This document shows positions 17,384 to 27,600 of a stretch of 37,299 bases of DNA, piece after piece. A program made the translations under genes and the position numbers. A model generated the notes under the pieces. It saw only the letters and a program-made list of their open reading frames with translations, did not search any database and had not been told where the DNA came from. Position 1 is the stretch's first letter. Each line of letters begins with the position of its first letter. This DNA is from SIG440 sp045580025 (GTDB lineage Bacteria > Bacillota > Clostridia > Monoglobales > Monoglobaceae): assembly GCA_045580025.1 (NCBI GenBank), contig JAZNNB010000062.1, positions 1-37,299 on the forward strand, given 5' to 3'.

Positions 17384-17412
17384 ATAATACATCATTTTTG
17401 CGTTTTGGTCAA
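17384..17412 (-). promoter_or_regulatory. sigma-A promoter of the yloU-fakA-recG operon
   Basis: On the minus strand, TTGACC (17412-17407) and TATTAT (17389-17384) are separated by 17 bp. The leader to the ATG at 17311 is about 65 nt and holds a perfect 7-bp hairpin (17354-17373) without a T run. Confidence 0.75.
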
Positions 17413-17485
17413 GAGGGTTTTGGCATAAATAATCTGTCGATAAAAGAAGAACAAGGCTTTTTTGGAAAGTAGAACTAAATTTTTA

Positions 17486-17514
17486 TTGCGTTTTTATGAA
17501 AAATATGTTAGAAT
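17486..17514 (+). promoter_or_regulatory. sigma-A promoter of the rlmB operon
   Basis: TTGCGT (17486-17491) and TAGAAT (17509-17514) are separated by 17 bp. The predicted start is near 17521, about 37 nt before the rlmB ATG. It probably drives the long downstream gene run. Confidence 0.72.
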
Positions 17515-17557
17515 TAAAACTGTATAAGTATGTGTAAATGAAATCGGAGAAACAGAT

Positions 17558-18298
17558 ATGGAAGATAAGATTTTTGGTACAAACCCTGTGCTTGAAGCGC
17601 TTCACGCAGGTAGAGAAATAGACAAGATTTTTATTCAGGACGGGGCGAGACATTCAAGACTTGCCCAAGTTACGGCTGCTGCAAAAAAACGGGGGATACG
17701 TTATACCCTTGTGGGAAAGGCAAAGCTTGACGAATTGTCTGAAGGAGGAAATCATCAGGGGGTTCTGGCGCTTGCTGCTATGCACAGCTATTCTTCGGTT
17801 GAGGATATACTCGGCTTAGCTGAACGCCGATGCGAAAAGCCTTTTGTTATAATTGCTGAAAATCTTTCTGATCCTCACAATCTTGGAAGCATTATAAGAA
17901 CAGCAAATGCAGCAGGAGCACACGGCGTGATTATCCCCAAAAACCGAAGTGTTGGGCTTACTTCAACTGTTGCAAAGGTTGCGGCAGGGGCACTTGAACA
18001 TACACTGGTTGCAAGATGTACAAATGTTTCGGCTTGCATTGAAGATTTGAAAGACAAAGGTCTTTGGATTGTGGGCACTGCTCTCGAGGGTAGTATGCCG
18101 ATTTATGACTGTGATATGAATGGTGCAATAGGTATTGTTATTGGCAGTGAGGGCGAGGGGATGAGCCGCTTGACCCGTGAGAAATGCGATTTTCTCGTTA
18201 AAATTCCAATGCTCGGAGAAGCAGAGTCCCTCAATGCATCTGTTGCGGCAGGGGTTATAATGTATGAAGCGGTAAGACAGAGAGAAGCTAAGAAATAG
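17558..18298 (+). CDS. rlmB: 23S rRNA (guanosine-2'-O-)-methyltransferase RlmB (TrmH family)
   Basis: This 246-residue SPOUT-class enzyme uses SAM to methylate the 2'-OH of a guanosine in the 23S peptidyl-transferase centre (G2251 in E. coli). An N-terminal RNA-binding domain (IFGTNPVLEALHAGREIDKIFI) precedes the SPOUT domain. The domain shows motif 1, NLSDPHNLGSIIRTANAAGA, and the knot motifs IVIGSEGEGMSRL and IPMLGEAESLNASVAAG. GGAG lies eight bases before the ATG. In Bacillus this gene follows cysS-mrnC; here cysS-mrnC lie about 17 kb away on the other strand. It leads the eleven-gene run that continues to dut. Confidence 0.95.
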   Translation: MEDKIFGTNPVLEALHAGREIDKIFIQDGARHSRLAQVTAAAKKRGIRYTLVGKAKLDELSEGGNHQGVLALAAMHSYSSVEDILGLAERRCEKPFVIIAENLSDPHNLGSIIRTANAAGAHGVIIPKNRSVGLTSTVAKVAAGALEHTLVARCTNVSACIEDLKDKGLWIVGTALEGSMPIYDCDMNGAIGIVIGSEGEGMSRLTREKCDFLVKIPMLGEAESLNASVAAGVIMYEAVRQREAKK

Positions 18299-18310
18299 AG
18301 GAGAAAAATA

Positions 18311-19843
18311 ATGATTTCGATGCACAAAAGCATGGCACTTTGCGGTATTGACGGGTATATTGTGGATGTTGAAACCGACATTTCAAATGGTCTTCCGGGG
18401 TTTGATATAGTGGGGCTTCCGGATGCGGCTGTCAAGGAGTCAAAAGAGAGAATCCGTGCGGCTATTAAAAATTCGGGGCTCACTTTCCCGTCAAAGAGGA
18501 TTACTGTAAATCTGGCACCTGCTGATATAAAGAAGGAGGGGGCACACTTTGATTTGCCCATAGCGCTTGGGATTCTTGCGGCATCTAGCCAGATGGATAC
18601 GAAACTTGGTCAGGATGCGGTTTTTTTGGGTGAACTTTCGCTGAATGGTGACCTCAGACGCATCAATGGTGTTCTTCCAATGGTGATTTCGGCTTATCAA
18701 AAGGGAATAAAGACAGTGTTTCTGCCCGTTGAAAATGCCAATGAAGCGGCGGTTGTCAAAGGTGTTGAGGTGTTTGGCGTAAAGAATCTTTGCGAAATTC
18801 TGGAACATTTTGTTGCGAAAAAGATTATAAGTCCTACGGTTGTTGATATAAATGAGCTTCTCAAAGATACAGAAAAAGAGAAATATGATTTTGCCGAGGT
18901 TAAGGGTCAGCTTTATGTAAAGAGAGCTCTTGAGGTGGCGGCAGCGGGCGGACATAATGTTCTGATGATTGGTCCACCGGGGTCAGGTAAGACAATGATA
19001 GCAAAACGCATACCGTCAATTCTTCCAGACCTTACCTTTGAGGAGTCTTTGGAGGTTACAAAAATCCACAGCATAGCAGGGAATCTTTCGTCAAACAGCC
19101 CGCTTATTTCAGAAAGACCTTTCAGGCATCCGCATCATACTATTTCTTCTGTGGGGCTTTCAGGTGGTGGAGCAAATCCGAGACCCGGGGAAATCAGTCT
19201 TTCCCACAACGGCGTACTTTTTATGGATGAGCTTCCTGAATTCCGTCGTGATGCCCTTGAGGCGATGCGTCAGCCCCTTGAGGACGGTGAAATTACCATA
19301 ACCCGTGCGGGCGGAACTGCTACATACCCGTCAAATGTTATGCTGGTGGCGTCAATGAATCCGTGCCCTTGCGGTTATTATGGGGACAAGGTTCGTGAGT
19401 GCAGTTGCTCCCAGTCCCAGATAATGAAATATATGGGGAAAATCAGCGGACCGCTGCTTGACAGAATTGACCTGCATATTGAGGTGCCGTCGGTTGACTA
19501 TGACGAACTTGAAACAAAGGAAAAGGGCGAAAGATCTGAGGAAATAAAGAAAAGAGTTGACAGAGCAAGGAAAATACAGACTGAAAGATACAAAGGACTT
19601 GGGATTTTTGCCAATAGTCAGCTTACCCCTGAACTTATGAGCAAATATTGCGTTTTGGGGGAGGAGGCGAATTCCCTCTTAAAACAGGCGTTTGAAGCAC
19701 TTGGTATGAGTGCAAGGGCGCATAACCGAATTTTAAAGGTGGCAAGAACAATCGCTGACCTTGCGGGATGTGAAAATATAGAGGCGGAGCATATTGCTGA
19801 AACCATTCAGTATCGTGCTCTTGATAAGAAATTTTTTAATTAA
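18311..19843 (+). CDS. comM: YifB/ComM family Mg-chelatase-like AAA+ ATPase
   Basis: This 510-residue protein has the three-part ComM layout. An N-terminal Lon-protease-like fold (GLPGFDIVGLPDAAVKESKERIRAA) comes first. An AAA+ domain follows, with Walker A GPPGSGKT (about residue 220), FRHPHHTISSVGLSGGG, Walker B region VLFMDELPEF, and a zinc-like loop MNPCPCGYYGD. The C-terminal part has the sensor and helical domain (SARAHNRILKVARTIADL). ComM in Gram-negatives is a hexameric helicase promoting branch migration during natural transformation; its role in Clostridia is not established. AGGAG lies nine bases before the ATG. It is 12 bases after rlmB. Confidence 0.93.
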   Translation: MISMHKSMALCGIDGYIVDVETDISNGLPGFDIVGLPDAAVKESKERIRAAIKNSGLTFPSKRITVNLAPADIKKEGAHFDLPIALGILAASSQMDTKLGQDAVFLGELSLNGDLRRINGVLPMVISAYQKGIKTVFLPVENANEAAVVKGVEVFGVKNLCEILEHFVAKKIISPTVVDINELLKDTEKEKYDFAEVKGQLYVKRALEVAAAGGHNVLMIGPPGSGKTMIAKRIPSILPDLTFEESLEVTKIHSIAGNLSSNSPLISERPFRHPHHTISSVGLSGGGANPRPGEISLSHNGVLFMDELPEFRRDALEAMRQPLEDGEITITRAGGTATYPSNVMLVASMNPCPCGYYGDKVRECSCSQSQIMKYMGKISGPLLDRIDLHIEVPSVDYDELETKEKGERSEEIKKRVDRARKIQTERYKGLGIFANSQLTPELMSKYCVLGEEANSLLKQAFEALGMSARAHNRILKVARTIADLAGCENIEAEHIAETIQYRALDKKFFN

Positions 19844-19855
19844 AGGACAGATGAA

Positions 19856-20356
19856 ATGAGACTTAATATAGTTTTGGTAGAACCTGAAATTCCGTCAAAT
19901 ACGGGGAATATTTCAAGAACCTGCTCGGTTATTGATGCACGTCTCCATCTTGTACATCCCCTTGGATTTGACATAAGCGAAAAAGCGGTGAGGCGTGCAG
20001 GACTTGATTACTGGGATGAACTCGAGATTTTTGAATATAATAGTTTCAGCGAAATCAGGGCAAAATATCCTTGCGGTGTGTTTTATTTTTGCACCACCAA
20101 GGCGCCTAAGAGTTATAGCTCGGCAAAGTTCCCTGTGAAAGACGATAAAGATATATTTTTGGTGTTTGGCAAGGAAACAAAGGGGCTTCCTGAAGAATTA
20201 CTGAAAGAAAATCTTGAGGCGTGTATCAGAATACCAATGAAAGAAAATAAACGTTCACTCAATCTTTCAAACTCTGTTGCTATTGTGGCATACGAGGTTT
20301 TAAGACAGGGGAACTTTGAAAATTTAGAAGAGAAAGGGTGTCTTCATAATGATTAA
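19856..20356 (+). CDS. trmL: tRNA (cytidine/uridine-34 2'-O)-methyltransferase TrmL
   Basis: This 166-residue minimal SPOUT methyltransferase begins MRLNIVLVEPEIPSNTGNIS, followed by RTCSVIDARLHLVHPLGF, characteristic of TrmL (YibK/CspR). Later motifs are VFGKETKGLPEELL and the trefoil-knot segment RSLNLSNSVAIVAYEVLRQ. TrmL uses SAM to 2'-O-methylate the wobble base of tRNA-Leu isoacceptors. AAGGACAG precedes the ATG. It follows comM by 12 bases and overlaps degV by eight, so it is clearly in the same operon. Confidence 0.94.
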   Translation: MRLNIVLVEPEIPSNTGNISRTCSVIDARLHLVHPLGFDISEKAVRRAGLDYWDELEIFEYNSFSEIRAKYPCGVFYFCTTKAPKSYSSAKFPVKDDKDIFLVFGKETKGLPEELLKENLEACIRIPMKENKRSLNLSNSVAIVAYEVLRQGNFENLEEKGCLHND

Positions 20357-21191
20357 AATAATGACAGATATGTCTGCGGACATTACAAAGGAACAGGCGG
20401 AGAGATATGGGATAAAGGTTCTTCCTTTTTATATCAACTGTGGTGATGAGAGCATCTTAGCGGATATTGATTATACTCCCCAAATGTTTTATGAGAAATT
20501 TAAATCCCTTCAGGAAATGCCATCAACCAGCCAGGCAACTCCTGACATACTGGAAAATATGTATCGTGAATTGGGAAAGGAAAATGAAATTATTCATATT
20601 ACTATCCCAGCCAACAGCAGCGGTATTGTGAATACTGCACGTATGATAGCAAGTGAACTCATTGAAGAGGGATTTGATATTACTATAATAGATTCAAGTC
20701 TTTATAGCTATGGGATTGGTGCAAATGTTGTTGAGGCGGCACAAATGGCTGAAAAAGGCGCATCAAAGGATGAAATTGTCGCATTTTTCAAGGAACGTTT
20801 TGAAAAAGATAAGGTTTATTTCATAGTGGATGATTTGACTACTCTCAAAAAAGGCGGAAGAATCAAAGCGACAACAATGGTTGTATCATCTGTCCTGGAT
20901 ATAAAGCCTATTCTTTGGTCAAATGACGGTATGGTGGAGGCTTTTGCAAAGGTTAAGGGACTGAAAAGGGCTATCGCAAAGCTTGTTGACCAGGTAGAAG
21001 AGAATATTCTTGACCCCGAGAATGCTGAAATTTATGTTTTGCACGCAGAGGCATCTGATAAGGCAGAAATTCTGAAAGGTATGATTGAAGAAAAAATTTC
21101 TCCAAAATCCATAAGGATTGCAGAGGTCGGTCCTATTATCACCTGCCACGCGGGACCTGGTGTTTTTGGCTTGTATTTTAAGCATAAATAA
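20349..21191 (+). CDS. DegV family fatty-acid-binding protein (FakB-like)
   Basis: This 280-residue DegV-family protein begins with MTDMSADITKEQAERYGIKV, then STSQATPDILENMYREL, SSGIVNTARMIASEL, the KKGGRIKA segment and a C-terminal HAGPGVFGLYFK. DegV proteins bind one fatty acid between two domains, and those studied (FakB) present it to the kinase FakA. A fakA gene lies in the divergent operon nearby, so a FakB role is likely; chain-length preference cannot be judged. AAAGGGTG lies about nine bases before the ATG, inside the end of trmL. The eight-base overlap suggests translational coupling. Confidence 0.93.
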   Translation: MIKIMTDMSADITKEQAERYGIKVLPFYINCGDESILADIDYTPQMFYEKFKSLQEMPSTSQATPDILENMYRELGKENEIIHITIPANSSGIVNTARMIASELIEEGFDITIIDSSLYSYGIGANVVEAAQMAEKGASKDEIVAFFKERFEKDKVYFIVDDLTTLKKGGRIKATTMVVSSVLDIKPILWSNDGMVEAFAKVKGLKRAIAKLVDQVEENILDPENAEIYVLHAEASDKAEILKGMIEEKISPKSIRIAEVGPIITCHAGPGVFGLYFKHK

Positions 21192-21220
21192 AATATTTTC
21201 GGTACAGAGGATGATTTTGT

Positions 21221-21751
21221 ATGTATCTTGAAAAAGAGGAAATGAAATTTTCGGTGGTTTATGCAATAAAACAGTATAAAGCACCAATAAATATGGACCT
21301 TACCTATCGGATTTTCACCTGGGATAAGGAAATAATGCAGTATTTTGATTTGGCGGAAGTTTTGGCGGAGCTTTTGGAAGATGGATATATAGTAAAAAAG
21401 TTTTATCGCAATGAGGAGGCATTTTGCCTTACTGAAAGCGGTGAAGAGGCATATAGGTTTTTCAAAACCCGAGTTCCGTACAGCGTAAGACAAAAACTTG
21501 ATGATGCAATCGGGCGCGTTAAATATGACGAAATTGTTGACCCCAATGCCGTCAAGGCAGAGGTTATTCCTGTGACGGGTGAACAGTATATGGCAAGATG
21601 CAGTATTCTGGAGAATAAAGTTCCGATTATGGAGCTTAATCTCAATATGGGAAAGCGTCAGGATGCAGAGCGTGTGGCTCGGCACTTTAAAGAAAATTCA
21701 AAGAAAATTTATGAGGAAATTCTGAAAGTGTGTACAGAAGATAAGTCTTAA
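21221..21751 (+). CDS. DUF4364 family protein
   Basis: This 176-residue protein matches the DUF4364 pattern known from Firmicutes. It has a predicted winged-helix N-terminal half (MDLTYRIFTWDKEIMQYFDL, then AEVLAELLEDGYIV, LTESGEEAYRFF) and a beta-rich C-terminal half (VIPVTGEQYMARCSILENK) ending in a helical tail. The N-terminus suggests nucleic-acid binding, but no member has a defined function that I know of. It lies 29 bases after degV and 13 bases before mnmG. Confidence 0.85.
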   Translation: MYLEKEEMKFSVVYAIKQYKAPINMDLTYRIFTWDKEIMQYFDLAEVLAELLEDGYIVKKFYRNEEAFCLTESGEEAYRFFKTRVPYSVRQKLDDAIGRVKYDEIVDPNAVKAEVIPVTGEQYMARCSILENKVPIMELNLNMGKRQDAERVARHFKENSKKIYEEILKVCTEDKS

Positions 21752-21764
21752 CGGAGGGAATATT

Positions 21765-23639
21765 TTGTTTGTAGCAGACAGTTATGATGTAATAGTTATA
21801 GGCGGAGGACATGCCGGGGTTGAGGCGTCCTTTGCAGCAGCTCGGCTTGGGGCAAAAACCTGCCTTTTTTCAATAAGTCTTGACAGCATTGCAAATCTCC
21901 CTTGCAACCCAAGTATCGGGGGAACGGCAAAGGGGCATTTGGTGCGTGAAATTGATGCACTTGGCGGCGAGATGGGCAAGGCGGCGGATGCGACACTTTT
22001 GCAGTCGAGAATATTAAATCGGGGAAAAGGTCCTGCGGTATATTCTTTGCGTGCCCAGATTGACAGACGTGCATATCAGAACGAAATGAAGCATCGCCTT
22101 GAACTGTGCGAGGGACTTGATGTGCGTCAGGGTGAAATTGTGAAAGTAAATCTTGATGAAAATGGAGCAGTAAGGTCTGTTGAAACACGTATGGGGGCAG
22201 AATATCTTTGCCGTGCGGTTATTGTGTCAACGGGTACATATTTAAAGTCCAGAATAATAATCGGAGAATTCAGTCAGGAAAGTGGTCCTGACGGGGTTTT
22301 CCCTGCTACCGAGCTTTCTAAGAACCTTGCGGATATTGGGGTTGAGCTTGTGCGGTTCAAAACAGGAACACCACCAAGAGTAAACAGACGAAGCATTGAT
22401 TTTTCGCAGCTTGAGGAACAGCTTGGGGATGAAGAAATAACTCCATTCTCTTTTGAAACAAAAGAAGAACTCAAAAACACAGTGAGCTGTTTTGTGACAT
22501 ACACAAATGAAAAGACTCACAAGGTTATTCTTGACAACATTCATCGTTCGCCTCTTTATGGCGGGGACATAAAGGGTATTGGACCGAGATATTGTCCGTC
22601 CATTGAGGATAAGATTGTGAGATTTCGCGATAAGGAAAGGCATCAGCTCTTTATTGAGCCTATGGGTGAAGACACCGAAGAAATGTATATTCAAGGTTTC
22701 TCAAGCAGTTTGCCTGAGGACGTGCAGATAGAGATGCTGAAAACACTTCCCGGACTCCAGAATGCACACGTCACAAGAAATGCTTATGCCATTGAATATG
22801 ACTGTTGCAATCCTTTGCAGCTCAAAAACACCTTGGAATTTAAAAATATTCCGGGACTTTTTGGTGCGGGACAGTTTAATGGTACATCGGGCTATGAAGA
22901 GGCTGCGGCACAGGGGCTTATTGCGGGGATAAATGCGGCAAGAAAGCTTCAGGGAAAAGAGCCTTTCACCTTGGATAGAAGTGATGCATACATTGGCACA
23001 CTCATTGATGATTTGGTTACAAAAGGTACAAATGAACCATACAGAATGATGACGTCACGCTCGGAATATCGCCTGATTTTGCGTCAGGACAATGCGGATT
23101 TGAGACTTACTGAAAAGGGCTTCGAAATTGGACTCATAAGCAAGGCTCGTTATGATGAATTTTGTGAGAAGAAACGTATGATAGAAGAAGAAACAGAGAG
23201 ACTCCGGGGGATTGTTTTTCCACCTTCAAAAGAGGTCAATGACTTTTTGGAGAGTGTGGGTAGTACCACGGTTTCAAGCGGGATAAGGGCATCTGATATG
23301 CTGAAAAGACCTGAGGTTTTATATGAGGGAATGGCAGTTTTAGACAAGGATAGAAAAATCCTTCCCAAAGAGGTATGTGAGCAGGTGGAAATCAGCATAA
23401 AGTATGAGGGATATATAAACCGCCAGATTGTTCAGGCAAATCAGTTTAGGAAGATGGAGAACAAGAAAATCCCCGAGAGCATTGACTATGAAAAGATTGG
23501 CGGACTGAGAATTGAGGCAAGGCAAAAGCTTGAAAAAATAAGGCCCGCATCAATCGGTCAGGCATCAAGAATATCAGGAGTTTCTCCTGCGGATATTGCG
23601 GTTTTGGTGGTTTACCTTAAACAGAATAAAATGGTTTGA
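21765..23639 (+). CDS. mnmG: tRNA uridine-5-carboxymethylaminomethyl(34) synthesis enzyme MnmG (GidA)
   Basis: This 624-residue FAD protein works with MnmE to install (carboxymethyl)aminomethyl groups on wobble uridines. The dinucleotide-binding motif GGGHAGVEA is near residues 12-20. Then come CNPSIGGTAKGHLVREIDALGGEMG, YCPSIEDKIVRFRDKERHQLF, TSGYEEAAAQGLIAGINA, and a C-terminal helical domain ending ASRISGVSPADIAVLVVYLKQ. The start is TTG at 21765 with GGAGGG upstream, supported by the position of the Rossmann motif. In many Firmicutes mnmG sits between mnmE and rsmG; neither is next to it here. Confidence 0.97.
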   Translation: MFVADSYDVIVIGGGHAGVEASFAAARLGAKTCLFSISLDSIANLPCNPSIGGTAKGHLVREIDALGGEMGKAADATLLQSRILNRGKGPAVYSLRAQIDRRAYQNEMKHRLELCEGLDVRQGEIVKVNLDENGAVRSVETRMGAEYLCRAVIVSTGTYLKSRIIIGEFSQESGPDGVFPATELSKNLADIGVELVRFKTGTPPRVNRRSIDFSQLEEQLGDEEITPFSFETKEELKNTVSCFVTYTNEKTHKVILDNIHRSPLYGGDIKGIGPRYCPSIEDKIVRFRDKERHQLFIEPMGEDTEEMYIQGFSSSLPEDVQIEMLKTLPGLQNAHVTRNAYAIEYDCCNPLQLKNTLEFKNIPGLFGAGQFNGTSGYEEAAAQGLIAGINAARKLQGKEPFTLDRSDAYIGTLIDDLVTKGTNEPYRMMTSRSEYRLILRQDNADLRLTEKGFEIGLISKARYDEFCEKKRMIEEETERLRGIVFPPSKEVNDFLESVGSTTVSSGIRASDMLKRPEVLYEGMAVLDKDRKILPKEVCEQVEISIKYEGYINRQIVQANQFRKMENKKIPESIDYEKIGGLRIEARQKLEKIRPASIGQASRISGVSPADIAVLVVYLKQNKMV

Positions 23640-23671
23640 TTTTAGCCTTATGTGGCAGTATGAGGTTTACT

Positions 23672-24568
23672 ATGAAAAAAATAGTGGCAGGACCCAACGA
23701 TGCGGGACAAAGGCTGGACAAGTTTTTGTCAAAGCTTCTTAAGACTGCATCAATGGGAATGATTTATAAATGGCTCAGAAAGAAAAGGGTCAAGGTTAAC
23801 GGCAAGAAACAGGATATTTCCTACGTTTTGAATGTCGGTGATGTTCTTGAACTCTATATCAACGATGAGTTTTTTGAGGATGAAAGAAGCAAACAAGGCT
23901 TTGAATTTGAAGAGGGAAACTTGTGCATAGTCTATGAAGATGAAAACATTCTTGTGGCAGATAAGCCATCGGGAGTGGCTGTGCACGGAGAAAAAGGGTG
24001 TCTTCTAAATAGCGTAACGGCTTATCTTGTGAAAAAAGGGGAGTTTGTTCCTAAGGAAGAACACACCTTTGCCCCTGCTTTTTGCAACAGAATCGATAAA
24101 AACACATCAGGGCTTGTTATTGCGGCCAAGAATGCGTTGGCGCTTCGGATAATAAACGAAAAGATAAGAGAACGTGAGATAAACAAGTATTATATTTTAA
24201 AGGCTGAAAACCCTGAAAGACTTGAAAAATCGGGCAAGATAGCGGGATATACCGTTAAAAATGAGAAAGAACGAAAGGTTTATTTTTTTGACAAAGAGGT
24301 TCCAAATTCGAAATATTGTGAGACGCTTTTTAGAAAGATTGATAATGACGGAACTTTTGAGGTTCAGCTTCTTACGGGGCGTACACATCAGATAAGGGTA
24401 AGCTTTTCGGCAAAGGGCTGTCCTTTGGTTGGAGACGTGAAATATGGAGCAAGGAAAAATGGTAAAAAGGATTTTCAGCAGCTTCGGGCTTACAAAATAG
24501 AGTTTGATTTTAAAACGCCTGCAGGCGAACTTGATTATCTTGATGGAAAAGTCATTGTAAAAGAATAG
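23672..24568 (+). CDS. RluA-family 23S/tRNA pseudouridine synthase
   Basis: This 298-residue protein has an N-terminal S4 RNA-binding domain (about residues 10-70) and a pseudouridine synthase domain with the active-site region FCNRIDKNTSGLVIAAKN; the catalytic Asp is near residue 141. TGRTHQIRVSFSAKGCPLVGD is the second conserved block. It isomerises uridine in rRNA (RluC/D-like) or tRNA; the target cannot be told from sequence. The usual HRLD is NRID here, as in a sub-branch common in Firmicutes. I chose the ATG at 23672 because GAGGT is well placed upstream; an earlier in-frame ATG at 23636 overlaps mnmG and lacks a site. Confidence 0.92.
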   Translation: MKKIVAGPNDAGQRLDKFLSKLLKTASMGMIYKWLRKKRVKVNGKKQDISYVLNVGDVLELYINDEFFEDERSKQGFEFEEGNLCIVYEDENILVADKPSGVAVHGEKGCLLNSVTAYLVKKGEFVPKEEHTFAPAFCNRIDKNTSGLVIAAKNALALRIINEKIREREINKYYILKAENPERLEKSGKIAGYTVKNEKERKVYFFDKEVPNSKYCETLFRKIDNDGTFEVQLLTGRTHQIRVSFSAKGCPLVGDVKYGARKNGKKDFQQLRAYKIEFDFKTPAGELDYLDGKVIVKE

Positions 24569-24604
24569 AAATAGATATAAGAAAGGGCGGTGAGATTTTG
24601 GCAT

Positions 24605-27600
24605 ATGAAATGGACAGACGAACAGTATGAAGCCATTAGCTATAAGGGACAAAATATTCTTCTTGCAGCGGCAGCAGGCTCGGGAAAGACTGCGGTTTTG
24701 GTGCAGAGAATAATTGAGCTTGTGAAAAATGATAAAATCTCACTGGATGAGCTGCTTGTACTTACCTTTACTGAAGCGGCAGCAAGCGAGATGCGTGAAA
24801 AAATCAAAAAGGCCATTCTTTCCGAACTGAAAGAAAATCCAAATGATGAACATCTCACAAGACAGAGGCTTCTTATGCATTCTGCCAGCATATCAACGGT
24901 GCATTCTTTTTGCTTAAATACCCTCAAAAATAATATACAGATGACGGATTTGCCGGTGGATTTTACCATAGCGGATGATACCGAAAATGCAATACTTCTC
25001 AAAGAGGCACTTGAGGAAGTTCTTGAAAGATATTATAAGAATATTGACAAGGACAAATCCTTTGCCGATTTGGTTTCGGGTTATGGCGGTACGAAAAATG
25101 ATGGAGAGCTGAGAAAGTGGCTTCTCGCAATACACAATTTCAGTCGCAGTATGGCATACCCCGAAAAGTGGCTAAATGAGGCTGTTCGTGCTTATCGGGA
25201 CGTGGTTCGATTTGGTGCTTTTGGTGGATGGTGGAAGAAAACTTTATCAGAACTTGTAGAGCAGTCAAAAAAGGAAATCTTTGAGATTTACGGGCAGATT
25301 ATCGCTGACACAGAGACAAGACTTGGTGAGGAACATCCGTATTTTGTGTTCCTTGCTGATGAGTTCTCAGATATTCAAAGAGTTTTTTCCCATATTAACG
25401 TGAATAATTATTCGTCAGTGAAAGCTGCACTTGACAGTTTCATCCACAAGAGAATGGTATCGGGGCGGAGAAAGGCAGAGGAAATAGAGCTTGCGGAACA
25501 GACCCGAATCAAAAATTTGAGGAATTTGGCAAAAGGTGTTTATGTTGAGCTTTGCGAAGGATTTGTTCTTGATGAAGAAACGGTGGTTGAGCGTATAGCA
25601 AGGTCTTATCCGGTTGTAAGAACTCTAAAAAATATGGTGCTGATGCTGGATAGATGTTACAGTCGCAAGAAGAGAGAAAAAGGGCTCCTTGACTTTAATG
25701 ATTTGGAGCATGAAACCTTGACGCTACTTTTGAATAAAAAGGGGGAGGAAACCCCTATTGCCGAGGCTCTTCGAAATAAATACAAAATGATTCTTGTTGA
25801 TGAGTATCAGGATACAAATAACATTCAGGATGTGATTTTTGGGACAATATCTCAAAATAACAGCAATATCTTTATGGTTGGAGACCTGAAACAGAGCATT
25901 TACAAATTCAGAAATGCTGTGCCGAAGCTGTTTTCTGATAAATACGAGCTTTATGGAAAAGAAAAAGATGCCGGACACTTAATCAGGCTTTTTAAAAACT
26001 TTAGAAGCCGGGATAACGTTGTTGATACGGTGAATTTTGTATTTAAAAATATTATGTCGCCGAATGTCGGGGAAGTGAACTATACATCCGAGGAATTTCT
26101 TGTTCGGGGTGCTGATTATCCCCCTGTGAGTCTGGATAGAAATTATTCCACAGAGTTTCACCTTGTACGTGCGGTGGATGAAATGGAGAATACCCTTGAA
26201 AAAGAAGAACGTGTGAGACTTGAGGCAAGGGTTGTAGCGAACCGCATCCGAGATATGATTGACAGCAAAATGGAGGTTTTTGATAAGGAACTAAAGGCGA
26301 TGCGGCCCATTCGCTATAAGGATATAGTGGTCCTTATGCGAAAGACCAAAGACGAGGCGCCTATTTTTGAGAGTGTGCTTGGGGAAAACTCTATCCCGTC
26401 ATACAGCGATGTGGGACACAGCTATCTTGATTCCCTTGAAATAAATACGGTTCTTTCATATCTTCAGATAGTGGACAATCCACGTCAGGATATACCGCTT
26501 ATTGCTATATTACGCTCTCCTATATGGGGATTTTCGGCGGAAAACCTTGCGAAGATTCGTGAAAATCATAAAGACGGATGCTTTTTTGATGCACTGCTCG
26601 AAGCGGCTGAGAACGGAAATTTGAGGGCGGCTGAATTTTTGAAGACTCTTGATAAACTCAGGTATAATGCTCAAAATGAAGGCGTTGAAAAATTGATATA
26701 CCGCATTTGTTATGACAGTGGATATTATGCATTGGTGGGGGCTTTTGACCACGGTGCTGAAAAACAGGGAAATCTTAAAATTTTGCTGGAGCGTGCTACG
26801 GAATTTGAACATACAAAAATGAGTGGGCTTTTCAGTTTTGTGAATTTTATTGAAACCATGAAGGCGGAAAATAAGGATATGACACCTGCCAAGCCTTTTG
26901 GTGAGGGCGAAGATGTAGTCAGAATAATGAGCATTCATAAGTCCAAAGGCCTTGAGTTTCCTGTGGTTATCCTTTCTAACACAGCCAATGGATTTAATTT
27001 GAGGGATGCGTCAAATGCTATTGTATGGGATGAGCAAGGTGGAATAGGTCTGGATTTTGCAGATACCCAGATGCGAATCAGATATATGTCGCTGAGCAAA
27101 AATCTGGTGGGGCTCAAGCTCAAAAAGGATATGATTTCGGAAGAAATGAGGCTTTTGTATGTGGCACTTACCCGTGCCCGTGAAAAGCTCATTATTACTG
27201 GAACCTTTGACCTGTCAAGAAATAAACTGAAGAATCATATCTGGAGAGCTGACGGAACAGTTCCTTGTGCTTATGTAAGAAATATCCATTGCTATCGGGA
27301 TTGGCTATGTGCTGCACTTCTCAGACATCCGGGGGCAAAGGCATTGAGAGATTATTGCGAAATTCCTGAAACAGAGCTTGACAAGTCTGCGACCTTTGAT
27401 TTTATTACATATGTTCACGAGAATTTTGAAAATGTGCCGAAGATGAAAGCTCTTGATGATGCGAGAGATTCGGAGCTTTTAGATGATTTCTTGGATATTG
27501 GTGTTGTCAGAGAGATGCTTGCTTTTGAATATAAAAATAAGAAAAAATCAACTCTTCCGGTGAAACTTTCTGTCAGTGAAGTGAAAAGAATGCAGTCGGA

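Noticed and set aside
21032..21685. 217-codon minus-strand ORF antisense to degV and the DUF4364 gene
   Set aside because: Both overlapped genes have clear families; the antisense product has no recognisable domain or start signal.
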